DNA of 64,000 nucleotides. Origin: Streptomyces sp. V3I8. GTDB taxonomy: Bacteria; Actinomycetota; Actinomycetes; Streptomycetales; Streptomycetaceae. A program made the position numbers and the translations under genes. Under the pieces are notes generated by a model. It ran no database searches. It had not been told where the DNA came from and saw only the letters and a list, made by a program, of their open reading frames with translations. Below are positions 29,754-39,973 of this stretch, piece after piece. Position 1 is the first letter of the stretch. Every line of letters starts with the position of its first letter. The stretch is taken from NCBI RefSeq assembly GCF_030817535.1, contig NZ_JAUSZL010000002.1:4092001-4156000 (forward strand), written 5' to 3'.

Positions 29754-31037
29754 GTGACCAGGGCAAGGGGCGCGGAGATGCGCCGGATCCATGTGGGCAA
29801 CGCACTCAGCGCGTTCGGGCTCGGCTTCACCGTCCCCTATCTGTACGTCTACGTGGCGCAGGTACGGGATCTGGGTGCCATGACGGCGAGTCTCGTGCTC
29901 GCCGTCTTCGCCGTGGCGGCGCTCGTGGTGCTGCCGTTCGCCGGGCGGGCCATCGTCCGGCGGGGCCCGCTGCCGGTGCTGCTCATCGCCCTGGGCACGG
30001 CCGCCGTCGGATCACTGAGCCTGGGCCTGGCGGCCGGCTCCACGGCCGTACTGCTGTCCGCGGCGGCGCTCGGTGCCGGGCAGGCCGTGATGCAGCCCGC
30101 GCTGGCCACGATGATCGTCGACTGCTCGACCGCCGACACCCGCTCGCGGGCCTTCGCCACCCAGTTCTTCCTGCAGAACCTCGGACTCGGGGTGGGCGGG
30201 CTCATCGGCGGTCACCTCGTCGATCCCTCCCGGGCCGGCTCCTTCACACTGCTGTTCGCGGTCGAGGCGGCGATGTTCCTGCTGCTCGTGGTGGTCATGG
30301 CGACCGTACGGATGCCGCGCGCCCCCAAGGTCGAGGGTGCGCCGGCGCAGGCCAGGGGCAGCTGGAAGCAGTTGCTCGGCAACCGGGCCATGGTGCAGCT
30401 GTGCGTACTGGGCTTCGTGCTCTTCTTCGCCTGCTACGGGCAGTTCGAGTCGGGGCTGAGCGCGTACGGCGTCGAGGCGGCCGGTATCTCCACCTCCGCG
30501 CTCGGGACGGCCCTGGCCGCGAACACGGCGATGATCGTCGTCGCGCAGTTCGCCGTGCTGAAGTTCGTCGAGCGCCGCAAGCGGTCCCGGGTGATCGCCG
30601 CGGTGGGGCTGATCTGGGCCCTCGCCTGGGTCACCGCCGGTTACGCGGGGCTCGGACACGGCAGCCAGACCATGGCGACCGCCGCGTTCGTGTCGACGTA
30701 CGCGCTGTTCGGGCTCGGTGAGGCGATGCTGTCGCCGACCGTGGCCCCGCTGGTCGCGGACCTGGCGCCGAGCGGCATGGCGGGACAGTACAACTCGGCC
30801 TTCGCCCTGGTGAAGCAGCTGGCCCTCGCGATCGGTCCGGCGGTGGGCGGTCCGATGGGTGCCTCGCTGCACACCCCGTACATCGTGACGTTCCTGCTGT
30901 TCTCGCTGGGCATCACGTTCCTGGCGGTGCGGCTGGGGCGGCAGCTCACTCCGGTGCAGAACCAGCCCTCGGTGGCGAGGAGCCGGGTCGTGGTGCGGGG
31001 CGGGGCCTCGACGGAATCGGTGCGGAGCGCGGCCTGA
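29754..31037 (+). CDS. MFS transporter (efflux type)
   Basis: A 427-residue twelve-helix permease with MFS features: GRAIVRRGPLPVLL after helix 2, a central cytoplasmic loop and a second six-helix half ending SLGITFLAVRLG. It most resembles drug or metabolite exporters, and the divergent MarR regulator supports inducible efflux. Two GTG codons (29748 and 29754) are possible starts; 29754 gives better spacing to AGGCAGG. Confidence 0.85.
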   Translation: MTRARGAEMRRIHVGNALSAFGLGFTVPYLYVYVAQVRDLGAMTASLVLAVFAVAALVVLPFAGRAIVRRGPLPVLLIALGTAAVGSLSLGLAAGSTAVLLSAAALGAGQAVMQPALATMIVDCSTADTRSRAFATQFFLQNLGLGVGGLIGGHLVDPSRAGSFTLLFAVEAAMFLLLVVVMATVRMPRAPKVEGAPAQARGSWKQLLGNRAMVQLCVLGFVLFFACYGQFESGLSAYGVEAAGISTSALGTALAANTAMIVVAQFAVLKFVERRKRSRVIAAVGLIWALAWVTAGYAGLGHGSQTMATAAFVSTYALFGLGEAMLSPTVAPLVADLAPSGMAGQYNSAFALVKQLALAIGPAVGGPMGASLHTPYIVTFLLFSLGITFLAVRLGRQLTPVQNQPSVARSRVVVRGGASTESVRSAA

Positions 31038-31068
31038 CGGGACGCGCGGCCGGTGCCCCCGGGCGGTG

Positions 31069-31096
31069 CGCACCCCGTCCGTTCAGGCGGGGTGCG
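31069..31096. terminator. Bidirectional terminator hairpin
   Basis: CGCACCCCG and CGGGGTGCG arms lie between the convergent MFS and phosphatase genes, overlapping the last codons of the phosphatase. Confidence 0.7.
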
Positions 31097-32744
31097 GGAG
31101 TGCGAACTCGCACCACACCGCCTTGCCGCCCCCGGGGGTGCGGCGGGAGCCCCAGTTCGAGGCGATGGCGTGGATGATCGCGATCCCGCGGCCGGACTCG
31201 TCGGCCGGTTCGGCGCGGCGGCGGCGCGGGAGGTGGTCGTCGCCGTCGGTGACCTCGACGATCAGGCGGCGGTCGGTGCGGCGCAGCCGCAGACGCATCG
31301 GCGGGGTGCCGTGCTGGAGGGAGTTGGCGACGAGTTCGCTGGCGGCCAGCACCCCGAGGTCGTGCAGCTCGGGCGGGAAACGCCAGCTGGTGAGGACGCC
31401 GGAGGCGAAGGCACGCGCGCGTGGGGTCGCTTCCACGCCGCCGAGCAGCTCCAGGGCGGCGTTGCGGAAGAGGTCGCCGTCGGGGCCCGTACGCGCCGGG
31501 TGCTGGAGGACCAGGACGGCGACGTCGTCGTCGTGGTCGGCCGTCACGCCCGCCGAGCGGACCAGGCGGTCGCAGACCACCTGGGGGGTGCCCGTGGCGC
31601 CGGCGAGGGCGCCCGCGAGGGAGGCGATGCCCTCGTCGAGGTCCGCGTCCCGGCGCTCGACCAGGCCGTCGGTGTAGAGCACGGCGGTGGAGCCCGGGCC
31701 GAGCGGCACCGTGCCGGAGGCGTGCATCCAGCCGCCCGTGCCGAGCGGGGGTCCGGTGGGTTCGTCGGCGCGCAGGACGGTGCCGCTCTCGTCGCGGACC
31801 AGGATCGGGAGGTGGCCGGCGGAGGCGTACACCAGCCGTCCCTCGTTCGGGTCGTGGACCGCGTACACACAGGTGGCGATCTGGTTGGGGTCGATCTCCA
31901 TGGCGAGGCCGTCGAGGAGCTGGAGGACCTCGTGCGGGGGCAGGTCGAGGCGGGCGTACGCGCGGACGGCCGTGCGGAGCTGGCCCATGACGGCCGCCGC
32001 GCGGACCCCGCGGCCCATGACGTCCCCGATGACGAGGGCGGTGCGGCCGCCGCCGAGGATGATCACGTCGTACCAGTCGCCGCCGACCGCGGCCTCGGTG
32101 CCGCCGGGGTGGTAGGTCGCGGCGACGCGCAGGTCGTCCGGTTCCTCGAGCTCCTGGGGCAGCAGGGAGCGCTGCAGGGTGACGGCGGTCTCGCGCTGCC
32201 GGCGCTCGCTGGCCCGCAGCCGCTCGGCGGCCTCGGCGTGGTCGGTGACGTCCGCGGCGAAGATCAGGACGCCGCCCTGCGCGGGGGCCGACACCTCGAC
32301 GGGGACCGGGGTGCACGTGAACGTGTAGGAGCGGCCGCCGGGGACCTTGCGGGACTTGACCGTGCGCGGCCTGGAGCTGCGCAGGACCTGGTCGAGCAGC
32401 GGCAGCAGGCCGACCTCGGCCAGCTCCGGCAGCGCGTCGCGCGCGGGTTCGCCGACCGGACGGTCCCCGAAGGCGGCCGCATAGGCGTCGTTCACGTACG
32501 CGAGGCGGTGCTCCGGGCCGTGGACGAGGGCGACGAGGGCCGGGATGCGGTCCAGGACCTCGCGGACCGGCAGTTCGTCCACGGCGGGGGCGAGCGCGAC
32601 CGAGGTGCCGTCGCCGGCCGTCCGTTCGGCGCGTGCCGCGGGCACGGAGCTCTCCGGAGGGAGCGCCGTCGGTAGTCCGTCGGCCCGCGCGGCCGCGCGG
32701 CGCTGCGTTCCGGGGAGCCGGGCGCTCCAGCGCGTGAAGTTCAC
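31083..32744 (-). CDS. PAS - PP2C phosphatase (SpoIIE/RsbU) - HATPase regulator
   Basis: A 553-residue signalling protein. An N-terminal PAS domain (about 65-160, with LAYVNDAYAAAFG) leads to a SpoIIE-type PP2C domain with metal ligands in GGDWYDVI, VIGDVMGRG and a late DHDDDVAVLVL. A C-terminal HATPase/anti-sigma-factor kinase domain follows, with ELVANSLQHGTPP (N-box) and DESGRGIAIIHAIASNWG (G-box). Such proteins both phosphorylate and dephosphorylate anti-sigma antagonists in stress and sporulation cascades. No sigma or antagonist gene is adjacent. The GTG at 32744 is chosen since upstream codons look non-coding. Confidence 0.88.
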   Translation of the reverse strand: MNFTRWSARLPGTQRRAAARADGLPTALPPESSVPAARAERTAGDGTSVALAPAVDELPVREVLDRIPALVALVHGPEHRLAYVNDAYAAAFGDRPVGEPARDALPELAEVGLLPLLDQVLRSSRPRTVKSRKVPGGRSYTFTCTPVPVEVSAPAQGGVLIFAADVTDHAEAAERLRASERRQRETAVTLQRSLLPQELEEPDDLRVAATYHPGGTEAAVGGDWYDVIILGGGRTALVIGDVMGRGVRAAAVMGQLRTAVRAYARLDLPPHEVLQLLDGLAMEIDPNQIATCVYAVHDPNEGRLVYASAGHLPILVRDESGTVLRADEPTGPPLGTGGWMHASGTVPLGPGSTAVLYTDGLVERRDADLDEGIASLAGALAGATGTPQVVCDRLVRSAGVTADHDDDVAVLVLQHPARTGPDGDLFRNAALELLGGVEATPRARAFASGVLTSWRFPPELHDLGVLAASELVANSLQHGTPPMRLRLRRTDRRLIVEVTDGDDHLPRRRRAEPADESGRGIAIIHAIASNWGSRRTPGGGKAVWCEFALPHPA

Positions 32745-32868
32745 TGTGGGACAGGCCTCGTGGGGTCGAAGGGCGAGCGGTCGGCCCGCCCATGGTCGTG
32801 GACCAGTGTGTCCGACCGGACCGGCATTCGTCAGACGCCGGTCGGATGTGCGGAGTTCCTGGCTCCGG

Positions 32869-34233
32869 TCAGGACGACCCCTTCGGGTCCTCCGGGGCCT
32901 TTCCACCGGCCGCCAGTTCGAACTCCGCACGGGGATGTTCGAGCGAACCGAGGGAGACGATCTCTCTCTTGAAGAGCCCCGCCAGGGTCCATTCGGCGAG
33001 CACGCGGGCCTTGCGGTTGAAGGTGGGCACCCGGCTCAGGTGGTACACGCGGTGCATGAACCAGGCAGGGTATCCCTTCAGCCTGCGCCCGTAGACGTAC
33101 GCGACGCCCTTGTGCAGTCCCAGGGAGGCGACCGAGCCCACGTACCGGTGGGAGTACGTCTCCAGCGGCTCGCCGCGCAGGGAGTGGGCGATGTTGTCGC
33201 CGAGGACCTTGGCCTGCCGTACCGCGTGCTGGGCGTTCGGGGCCGTCTCCCTGCCGGGCTCCTCGGCGGTCACGTCGGGCACGGCGGCCGCGTCGCCCGC
33301 CGCCCACGCGTGCGCGGCGCCGTCCACCGTCAGCCGGGGGGTGCACTTCAGCCGGCCGCGTTCGTTCAGCGGCAGGTCGGTGGCCGCGAGGACCGGATGG
33401 GGTTTCACGCCGGCGGTCCACACGACCGTGCGGGTCGGGAAGCGCGCCCCGTCGCTGAGGACGGCGACACGGTCGGTGCACGAGTCGAGGCGGGTCTCCA
33501 GGCGCACGTCGATGTTGCGGCGGCGCAGCTGGGTGACGGTGTACCTGCCCATCTCCTCGCCGACCTCGGGGAGGATGCGGCCGGAGGCCTCGACGAGGAT
33601 CCACCTCATGTCGTCGGGCTTCACGTTGTGGTAGTAGCGGGAGGCGTAGCGGGCCATGTCCTCGAGCTCGCCGAGCGCCTCCACCCCGGCGTAACCGCCA
33701 CCCACGAAGACGAAGGTCAGGGCGGCGTCGCGGATCGCGGGGTCGCGGGTGGAGGAGGCGATGTCCATCTGTTCGAGGACGTGGTTGCGCAGGCCGATGG
33801 CCTCCTCTACGGTCTTGAAGCCGATGGCGTACTCGGCGAGACCGGGGATCGGCAGGGTGCGCGAGACGGAGCCGGGGGCCAGGACCAGTTCGTCGTACGC
33901 GAGCTGGTCGGGACCCGTGCCCTCCTCCTCGGTGGCGAGGGTCGCGACGGTCGCGGTGCGCTTCGCGTGGTCGACGGACGTGACCTCGCCGATGACGACC
34001 CGGCAGCGGTCCAGGACGCGGCGCAGCGGCACGACGACATGGCGCGGGGAGATCGAGCCCGCGGCGGCCTCGGGGAGGAACGGCTGGTAGGTCATGTACG
34101 GGTCGGGGGTGACCACGGTGATCTCCACGTCGCCCCGTCTCAGCTCCGGTTTGAGCCTCTGCTGCAGACGCAGGGCGGTGTACATCCCGACGTAGCCGCC
34201 GCCGACAACGAGAATGCGCGCACGTTCCTTCAC
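32869..34233 (-). CDS. Type II NADH dehydrogenase (NDH-2)
   Basis: A 454-residue single-subunit NADH:quinone oxidoreductase. The FAD motif ILVVGGGYVGMYTA starts at residue 7 and the NADH motif FVFVGGGYAGVEA is near 174-186. HAWAAGDAAAVPD is the second FAD contact, followed by AQHAVRQAKVLGDNI. The C-terminal amphipathic part (YPAWFMHRVYHLSRVP) probably attaches it to the inner face of the membrane. It feeds electrons to menaquinone without pumping protons. Start GTG 34233. It is divergent from the AtrA-like gene. Confidence 0.9.
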   Translation of the reverse strand: MKERARILVVGGGYVGMYTALRLQQRLKPELRRGDVEITVVTPDPYMTYQPFLPEAAAGSISPRHVVVPLRRVLDRCRVVIGEVTSVDHAKRTATVATLATEEEGTGPDQLAYDELVLAPGSVSRTLPIPGLAEYAIGFKTVEEAIGLRNHVLEQMDIASSTRDPAIRDAALTFVFVGGGYAGVEALGELEDMARYASRYYHNVKPDDMRWILVEASGRILPEVGEEMGRYTVTQLRRRNIDVRLETRLDSCTDRVAVLSDGARFPTRTVVWTAGVKPHPVLAATDLPLNERGRLKCTPRLTVDGAAHAWAAGDAAAVPDVTAEEPGRETAPNAQHAVRQAKVLGDNIAHSLRGEPLETYSHRYVGSVASLGLHKGVAYVYGRRLKGYPAWFMHRVYHLSRVPTFNRKARVLAEWTLAGLFKREIVSLGSLEHPRAEFELAAGGKAPEDPKGSS

Positions 34234-34612
34234 TCACCCATGACGCAACGGCTCCCGGCGTTTGTCCACAGGCCCGTCAATTTGTGTGACCGGACGCCGA
34301 AGCGGCCGGGGCCCGTCCGATTCGCCGCAGAGCGGGCAAGGTGCGCAGGTCAGCGGGGGTGATCGGGACGGCTTTAGGGGGCGCAACCGGGACGTAAGCG
34401 GTCCGTACTCCGATCGGGGGGCGCTCCGTGCGGAACCTCCCCCTTCTGAATTGACCCCCACTCAACTATGTTCGTCTGTCATCGGGGTGTAGGGGGATGC
34501 GCTCGACGGGGCCCGAACGGCGGGGTCCCACGGCGAAGGCCGTTCCACTGACTCCGGCTGTCGATGGCGGGGAGAGTCTCCGGGGGGAGACGTCATTACC
34601 GGGGGAACACAC
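34234..34612. other. Divergent intergenic region between ndh and atrA-like gene
   Basis: This 379-base region must hold the promoters of both flanking genes. A TTGACC at 34456-34461 is a possible -35 toward the right, but I find no convincing -10 at 17-18 bases. No gene is supported here. Confidence 0.5.
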
Positions 34613-35404
34613 ATGCATATTCAGGACACTCAGTGGACATCCGCGTCCGTTCTCACGAACGGCGGCGCGGTCGGTGCGGTGGCGGGCAACGGACGCGCGG
34701 GAGACGTATCGCGCACCACGCCACTGCGGGTGGACGCACAGCGCAACCTGGAACACGTACTGCGCGCGGCGCGCGAGGTCTTCGGCGAGCTGGGGTACGG
34801 CGCTCCGATGGAGGACGTGGCCCGCCGCGCGCGGGTCGGCGTCGGCACGGTGTACCGGCGCTTCCCGAGCAAGGACGTCCTGGTCCGGCGCATCGCCGAG
34901 GAGGAGACCTCCCGGCTGACCGACCAGGCACGGTCCGCGCTCGGGCAGGAGGACGAGCCGTGGTCGGCGCTCTCGCGCTTCCTGCGGACGTCGGTGGCCT
35001 CGGGCGCCGGACGGCTGCTTCCGCCGCAGGTCCTGCGGGTGGGGGTCGCCGAGGACGGTACGGACACGGGCCTCGACGGGACCGCCGCGCTGGACGGGGC
35101 GACGCGGGTCCCGCAGCAGCGGTCGCAGTCCGGCGGGGCCGAACTGCGGCTCGTGGAACAGCGGTCGGTGTCCTTCGGGGAGCCGGACGACGACGCCGGG
35201 GCGGCGCAGCTCCTGGAGGTCGTGGGCCGGCTCGTGGACCGGGCGCGGGCGGCCGGTGAGCTGCGTACGGACGTGACGGTGTCGGACGTGCTGCTGGTCA
35301 TCGCCACGGCGGCGCCGTCGCTGCCGGACGCCGCGCAGCAGGCCGCGGCGTCGGCGCGGTTGCTGGACATCCTGCTGGAGGGGCTGCGGTCGCGTCCCTC
35401 GTAG
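34613..35404 (+). CDS. atrA: TetR-family regulator, AtrA-like
   Basis: A 263-residue TetR protein. The DNA-binding domain spans about 42-92 (VLRAAREVFGELGY, MEDVARRARVGVGTVYRRFP), preceded by a 35-residue Gly/Ala/Thr-rich tail. It is followed by a ligand domain with a low-complexity insertion. The HTH text and the neighbours (NDH-2 on one side, a large fused sigma factor on the other) match my memory of AtrA of S. coelicolor, which activates antibiotic genes and nagE2 for N-acetylglucosamine uptake. The symbol rests on recollection, not on a search. ATG 34613 follows GGGGGAA. Confidence 0.72.
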   Translation: MHIQDTQWTSASVLTNGGAVGAVAGNGRAGDVSRTTPLRVDAQRNLEHVLRAAREVFGELGYGAPMEDVARRARVGVGTVYRRFPSKDVLVRRIAEEETSRLTDQARSALGQEDEPWSALSRFLRTSVASGAGRLLPPQVLRVGVAEDGTDTGLDGTAALDGATRVPQQRSQSGGAELRLVEQRSVSFGEPDDDAGAAQLLEVVGRLVDRARAAGELRTDVTVSDVLLVIATAAPSLPDAAQQAAASARLLDILLEGLRSRPS

Positions 35405-35635
35405 GCCGTTTCGGCCCGGAGCCCTGTGCGCCGGTGGCGTGACCACCTGTGCACGGGTACCTCCGGGGCCGGCGCGCGATGTTCCGCGCTGCTCGCCGGG
35501 CCCGGGTTCGTCAAGCTCCGTTCGGGTGATCCCCACGTATGAGTGGTTGATTGGTTCCCGTGAGTAACGCCTGTGGCTCCGTGTGGCACTGTTTCCGGTG
35601 TTCGGATCCGACTGTGCAGGCGGGGGCTTTCCGCG

Positions 35636-37621
35636 ATGAGCGTTGACGGTCGGGACGGGGCGTCCGGCGACGGGGGCACGGAGACCGGAGCGGAGACCGG
35701 AGCGGAAACCGGCACGGAAGCCGACGTCGAAGCCGAAGCCGAAGCCGAAGCCGAAGCCGAAGGCAGTGTTCCGGCTCAGCGTGAGTGGCGCGACAGCGGG
35801 GTGCTGCCTCCTCCCGTCGAACCGTTCTCCGCTGAACCACCGACCTCCGACGCCGAGTTGGTCGAGTGGATGCGGTCGGGCGACGACACGGCGTACGAGG
35901 AGCTGTTCCGGCGCCACTCGGACGCCGTCCGCCGGTACGCGCGCACCTGCTGCCAGGACACCCACACGGCGGACGACCTCACCGCCGAGGTCTTCGCCCG
36001 TACGCTGCAGGCCGTGCGCGGCGGCAGCGGCCCCCGGCACTCCGTACGCGCCTACCTGCTGACGACCGTACGGCGCGTCGCGGCGGGCTGGACCAGGTCG
36101 GCGCGGCGGGAACACCTCGTCGACGACTTCGCCGTGTTCGCGGCCCGGGCCGCCCGCGGCTCCGACCTGCCGGACGACACCGCGCCCCCCGGCTCCTTCG
36201 GCGCAGGCCATGAACTGGGCGCCGACGTACGGGCCATGCACGAGGCCGAGCAGTCGCTGGCCATGCAGGCGTTCCGTTCGCTGCCCGAGCGCTGGCAGGC
36301 CGTGCTGTGGCACACCGAGGTCGAGGACGAGTCGCCCAGCGAGGTCGCCACGCTCTTCGGCCTGGATGCCAACGGCACGCGCGTCCTGGCCAGCCGGGCC
36401 CGCGAGGGCCTCAAGCAGGCCTATCTGCAGGCCCACGTGAGTGCCGCGCTCGCCCTGGACGAGGAGTGCGCGCGCCACGCCGACCGGCTCGGCGCGTACG
36501 CACGCGGCGGGCTGCGCACGCGGGCCGAGCGCGGGCTGCGCAAGCACCTGGAGGAGTGCGCCAGGTGCCGGCTCGCGGCCGGTCAGATCAAGGAGGTCGC
36601 GAACGGCATCCCCGCGGTCGTGCCGGTCGCGGTCATCGGCTGGTTCGGTGCCGCCGGGTACGCGAAGGCGGCCGCGCTCATCGCCGGCGGGACCGGCGTG
36701 GGCGCGGCCGGTGCCGCCGGGGCCGCGTCCGCGGCGGGTGGTGGCGCGGGGGGCGCGGGGGCCGGTGGCGGGGCGGCGGCGGAAGGGTTCGGCGCGCCCG
36801 TGAAGGCCGGGATCGCGGCCGGGGTCGTCGCGGTGGCCGTCGCCGCGGTCGTGTTCGCGCTGGCGGGCGACGACATCCCCGCGAAGAGGTCCGGGGCCGG
36901 GCCGCGCCCGCCCGGTCCGGTCGTCGGACCGAGCGTGCCGTCGCCGTCCCCGGAGCCGCCGGGGGCGGCGAAAGCGGCGCCCGGGCCGGTGGTGGCGCTG
37001 AAGCGGACGCCGACGCCGGAACCGAAGCCGTCCCGGCCGGTCGGGCCCGCCCCGGAGCCGAGGCCGGCATCGATGCCGGAGCCGAAGCCGGCGCCGACCG
37101 TGGCACCCGCTCCCGGGCCCACGCCCTCCCCCGCCCCTCCCGCGCCCGCTCCTGCTCCGCCACCCCCGCCGGCTCCCGCGCCCGCCCCCGCCGTCTTCCG
37201 GTGGAACGCGCTCGAGTACGGCATCACCGGGGACGGCACCCGGCCCGAGATGCGGCTCGGGGAGAGCACCTGGGTCTGGCAGCGGTACGGCATGTCGGTC
37301 GCCGGCAAGCCGTACGCGAACGGTGTCACCGTGCACGGCGCGTCCTCGGTCACCATCGATCTGAACCGCGCGTGTTCCTCGTACGACGCGATGGCCGGCG
37401 TGGACGATCTGACGAGGGGGCTCGGGCAGGTGCGGTTCTCCGTGTTCGCGGACGGGGTGCGGGTGTGGCGGTCGGAGGTGGTGCGGGGTGGGCAGGCGGC
37501 GGTGCCCGTGCGGGTGGATCTGACGGGCCAAAGGACGATCCGGCTGGTCGTGGAACCGCGGTCCGCCTTCGACACGGTGTCCCTGGCGGACTGGGCCGAC
37601 TCCCGGTTCCGCTGCGGCTGA
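35636..37621 (+). CDS. ECF-like sigma factor fused to zinc-finger, membrane helix and NPCBM-like domain
   Basis: A 661-residue multi-domain protein. Residues 1-45 are Thr/Glu/Ala low complexity. Sigma region 2 is about 72-140 (ELVEWMRSGDDTAYEELFRR, DDLTAEVFARTLQ) and region 4 about 195-265 (LPERWQAVLWHTEVEDESPSE). A zinc finger of the anti-sigma (ZAS) type follows, with H304-x3-C308-x2-C311. One membrane helix is near 394-416. A proline-rich linker leads to a C-terminal NPCBM/galactose-binding-like beta domain from about 520. Tethering sigma, anti-sigma-like finger and external sugar-binding module in one chain suggests direct sensing of wall sugars. The ATG at 35636 begins the fold. Confidence 0.85.
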   Translation: MSVDGRDGASGDGGTETGAETGAETGTEADVEAEAEAEAEAEGSVPAQREWRDSGVLPPPVEPFSAEPPTSDAELVEWMRSGDDTAYEELFRRHSDAVRRYARTCCQDTHTADDLTAEVFARTLQAVRGGSGPRHSVRAYLLTTVRRVAAGWTRSARREHLVDDFAVFAARAARGSDLPDDTAPPGSFGAGHELGADVRAMHEAEQSLAMQAFRSLPERWQAVLWHTEVEDESPSEVATLFGLDANGTRVLASRAREGLKQAYLQAHVSAALALDEECARHADRLGAYARGGLRTRAERGLRKHLEECARCRLAAGQIKEVANGIPAVVPVAVIGWFGAAGYAKAAALIAGGTGVGAAGAAGAASAAGGGAGGAGAGGGAAAEGFGAPVKAGIAAGVVAVAVAAVVFALAGDDIPAKRSGAGPRPPGPVVGPSVPSPSPEPPGAAKAAPGPVVALKRTPTPEPKPSRPVGPAPEPRPASMPEPKPAPTVAPAPGPTPSPAPPAPAPAPPPPPAPAPAPAVFRWNALEYGITGDGTRPEMRLGESTWVWQRYGMSVAGKPYANGVTVHGASSVTIDLNRACSSYDAMAGVDDLTRGLGQVRFSVFADGVRVWRSEVVRGGQAAVPVRVDLTGQRTIRLVVEPRSAFDTVSLADWADSRFRCG

Positions 37622-37700
37622 CCTCACCCTGTTCTCGCCCCCGCCGCCCCTTCCCGACCCGACCTGAGGGCTGCCGCCCCCAGCCCCCCGCGATCGCGCT

Positions 37701-37803
37701 ACGCGCTCGTCCTCGAACGCCGGACGGGCTGGAACACCCGGGGATTCGGGGCACCTCCCCCTCCCCGGCGGCGCGAGGAACTGCGCGCCCAGGCCCCACC
37801 GGA
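37701..37803 (+). repeat. Two dispersed Streptomyces intergenic repeats
   Basis: CGAACGCCGGACGGGCTG (37714-37731) and GGCGCGAGGAACTGCGCGCC (37771-37790) are both short sequences that recur in Streptomyces intergenic DNA; the second is the same element as at 2881 and 11653. They lie between two convergent genes, where no other feature is visible from 37622 to 37871. Confidence 0.65.
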
Positions 37804-37871
37804 CCCGCGGACGGAATCCGGGACGGAGTCCGGGGCAGGGTTCGGGGCGGAATCCGGGACCCGTTCCGGAC

Positions 37872-39973
37872 TCAGTGGTGGGAATGCGTGGGCGCGGCCC
37901 CCAGCGCCCCCCGCTGCGGCCGGATCCCCGCCGGCACGGCCCGCTGCCGCGCCGGCGTGCCCGTCCAGCACGTCCCCCGGCGGTCCAGGAGGCGCCGGAG
38001 CCACAGTTCGAGGGAGACCAGGTCCGCGAGGCCCTCCAGGGGGAAGGGTTCGCCGTCGGCCGCCGCCCGGAGGGCCTTGCGGACGACGCGCGCCTCGACC
38101 AGGCCCGCCTCGGCGAGCAGGGGCGTGTCGAAGAGGGCCACCAGGTCGTCCACGGCGACCCGCAGCCCCGTACGCGCGGCGGCGTTCGAGGACGCGTGGG
38201 AGGGGGCGCCCCAGCCCGGCGGCAGGTCGGCCACGCCGGCGCCTTCGAGGACCGTACGCAGGATCGCGGCCCGCGCCCCGGGCCGGACGCGCAGCGCCTC
38301 GGGGAGCGCACGGCAGGCGCGTACGACCTGGTTGTCGAGGAAGGGGGCGTGCAGGCGCTGGAAGCGGATCTCGGCGGCCTGCTCGAGGATGCGGAGGTCC
38401 GCGGCGTGCCGGGTGAGCGCCGAGCGGGCCCGGAAGTCGCCCGGCCGCTGACCGGGTCCGACGCTCGCACGGGTCGTCGCACCCGTCAGGCGAACCGATA
38501 CTTCAGCGAGGGCCTCGCCGGTCAGCCAGCGCGCGGCGGGGCCGGGTCTGGCCCACGTGAGCGCGGCGAGGGACGCCCCGGCGGCACCTTCGGGCTCGTC
38601 GAACCGCTTGCGCAGCAGCCGGTCCGCCAGTCCCTCGACGCCGGTCAGGTACGGCGTACGGGAGAGTTTGCGCGCCGCGCCGTACACGCGCGCGGGGACC
38701 ATGACGGATCCGTCGGCCTTGGTCAGTGCCGCGACGGGACGCACGAGGTGGCGTCGTCTGCGGTCCATGAGCAGATCGGCGAGGCGGGCCGGGTGGGCGT
38801 CCAGGACCTGCCGGGCGCCGTGTCCCGTGAAGTGGTCCGCGCTGCCGGCGGCCAGGCGGACCCGATGGCGGGCGGCCGTCACCAGGGACGGGCCCGGCTC
38901 GTCGGTGAGCGGGCCCTCCAGCTCGGCGTAGGGGAGGGTCTCCTCGCCGCCGGCGACCACCACGTGGTGCAGCCGCGGGTTGGCGGCGAGGGTCCCGGCC
39001 CGTTCCAGCTCGGCCTCGCGGCCCTTGACCGCCAGGTCGTTGAAGGTGACCGCGACGAGGCGTTCGCCGGCGCCCGTGCCGTGCCCGAGGACGGTGCCGG
39101 GGGCGCCGGGCAGACCGGCGGCGAGGAGGGCGAGCGTGCCGGAGGCTGGTCCTCCGGAGAGGTCGGCGCCGATGCCGGCCACCGGCATGCCGCGGGCGGC
39201 GCGCCGCTCGGCGGGTCCCATCCCGGGGACGGGCCCGGGGTCCATGTCGGTTCCCGGTACGTGCCGGGGGGCGGCGAGCCGCGTGCGGACGGCTTCCACC
39301 AGGGCGTCCCGGACGCCGTCCACCGCGCTGTCGGCGTCGGCGGTGGGCGCCGCGACGGCGAGCGAGGCCACCGGCTCGTACCCGGCGATCTCCCGTGCGC
39401 CGGCGCGCAGGATCAGCGCGTGCCCGGGCGGAATGCGTCGCACTCCCTCGTACGGGGTGGAGTCGTGCAGGGCGCGGCCGGTACGTCGGGGGCCGCGAGC
39501 AGGGCGGCCAGGTGCCCGAAGTCGAGGTTGGCCTCGATGAGGTCGGCGAGGGGCAGGGCGGCGGTGGCGTAGGCCGTGCCACCGGCCCACGGGGTGTGGA
39601 ACACGGGCCGCACGCCCGCGAGATCGCCGCAGACCATGACACGGCGGCCCACCTGGACGACGGCCGTGTAGCTGCCGGACCAGGCCGTCAGGTGCCGCAG
39701 TGCCCCGCCGCGCGCGGCGACCAGGCCGAGGCGCAGCTCCTCGTCGGAGGCCCCGCAGGTGCCGAGCACCGCGATGCGGTTCTGGTCGTCGGCGCTGACG
39801 ACACGCACCTCGTCGGGACGCCAGTCGCCGACCGCCCAGAGCGGGTCGGGGTCGCCCCACAGGAGCTGGGAGCCGACCGGGTGCACGGTCTCCCCGTCGC
39901 TGCCGGTCGCGCCCGCCGAACCGATCTCGCGCGCGCGAGCGGCGGCACTGCTCCATCCCACCAACCACCGCAT
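37872..39973 (-). pseudogene. Asparagine synthase-like gene interrupted by a one-base frameshift
   Basis: The 5-prime part (39973 to about 39475) encodes MRWLVGW and a glutaminase-like N-terminal domain, ending correctly at LAALLAAPDVPAA. The remainder continues in another frame as LHDSTPYEGVRRIPPGHALIL and the asparagine synthase ATPase domain (GADLSGGPASGTLALLA, the PP-loop), to 37872. Restoring one G near 39470-39479 joins the two into about 700 residues. The N-terminal Cys nucleophile is absent, so the enzyme would be an amide-forming asparagine synthase-like protein as in lasso-peptide cyclases or unknown pathways. The start at 39973 has GGAGG six bases upstream. The frameshift may be a sequencing error. 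Confidence 0.75.

Noticed and set aside
38503-39642. Alternative-frame minus-strand and plus-strand long frames in the asparagine synthase region
   Set aside because: They are Arg/Pro/Ala-rich shadow frames typical of high-GC DNA, without ribosome sites or domains.
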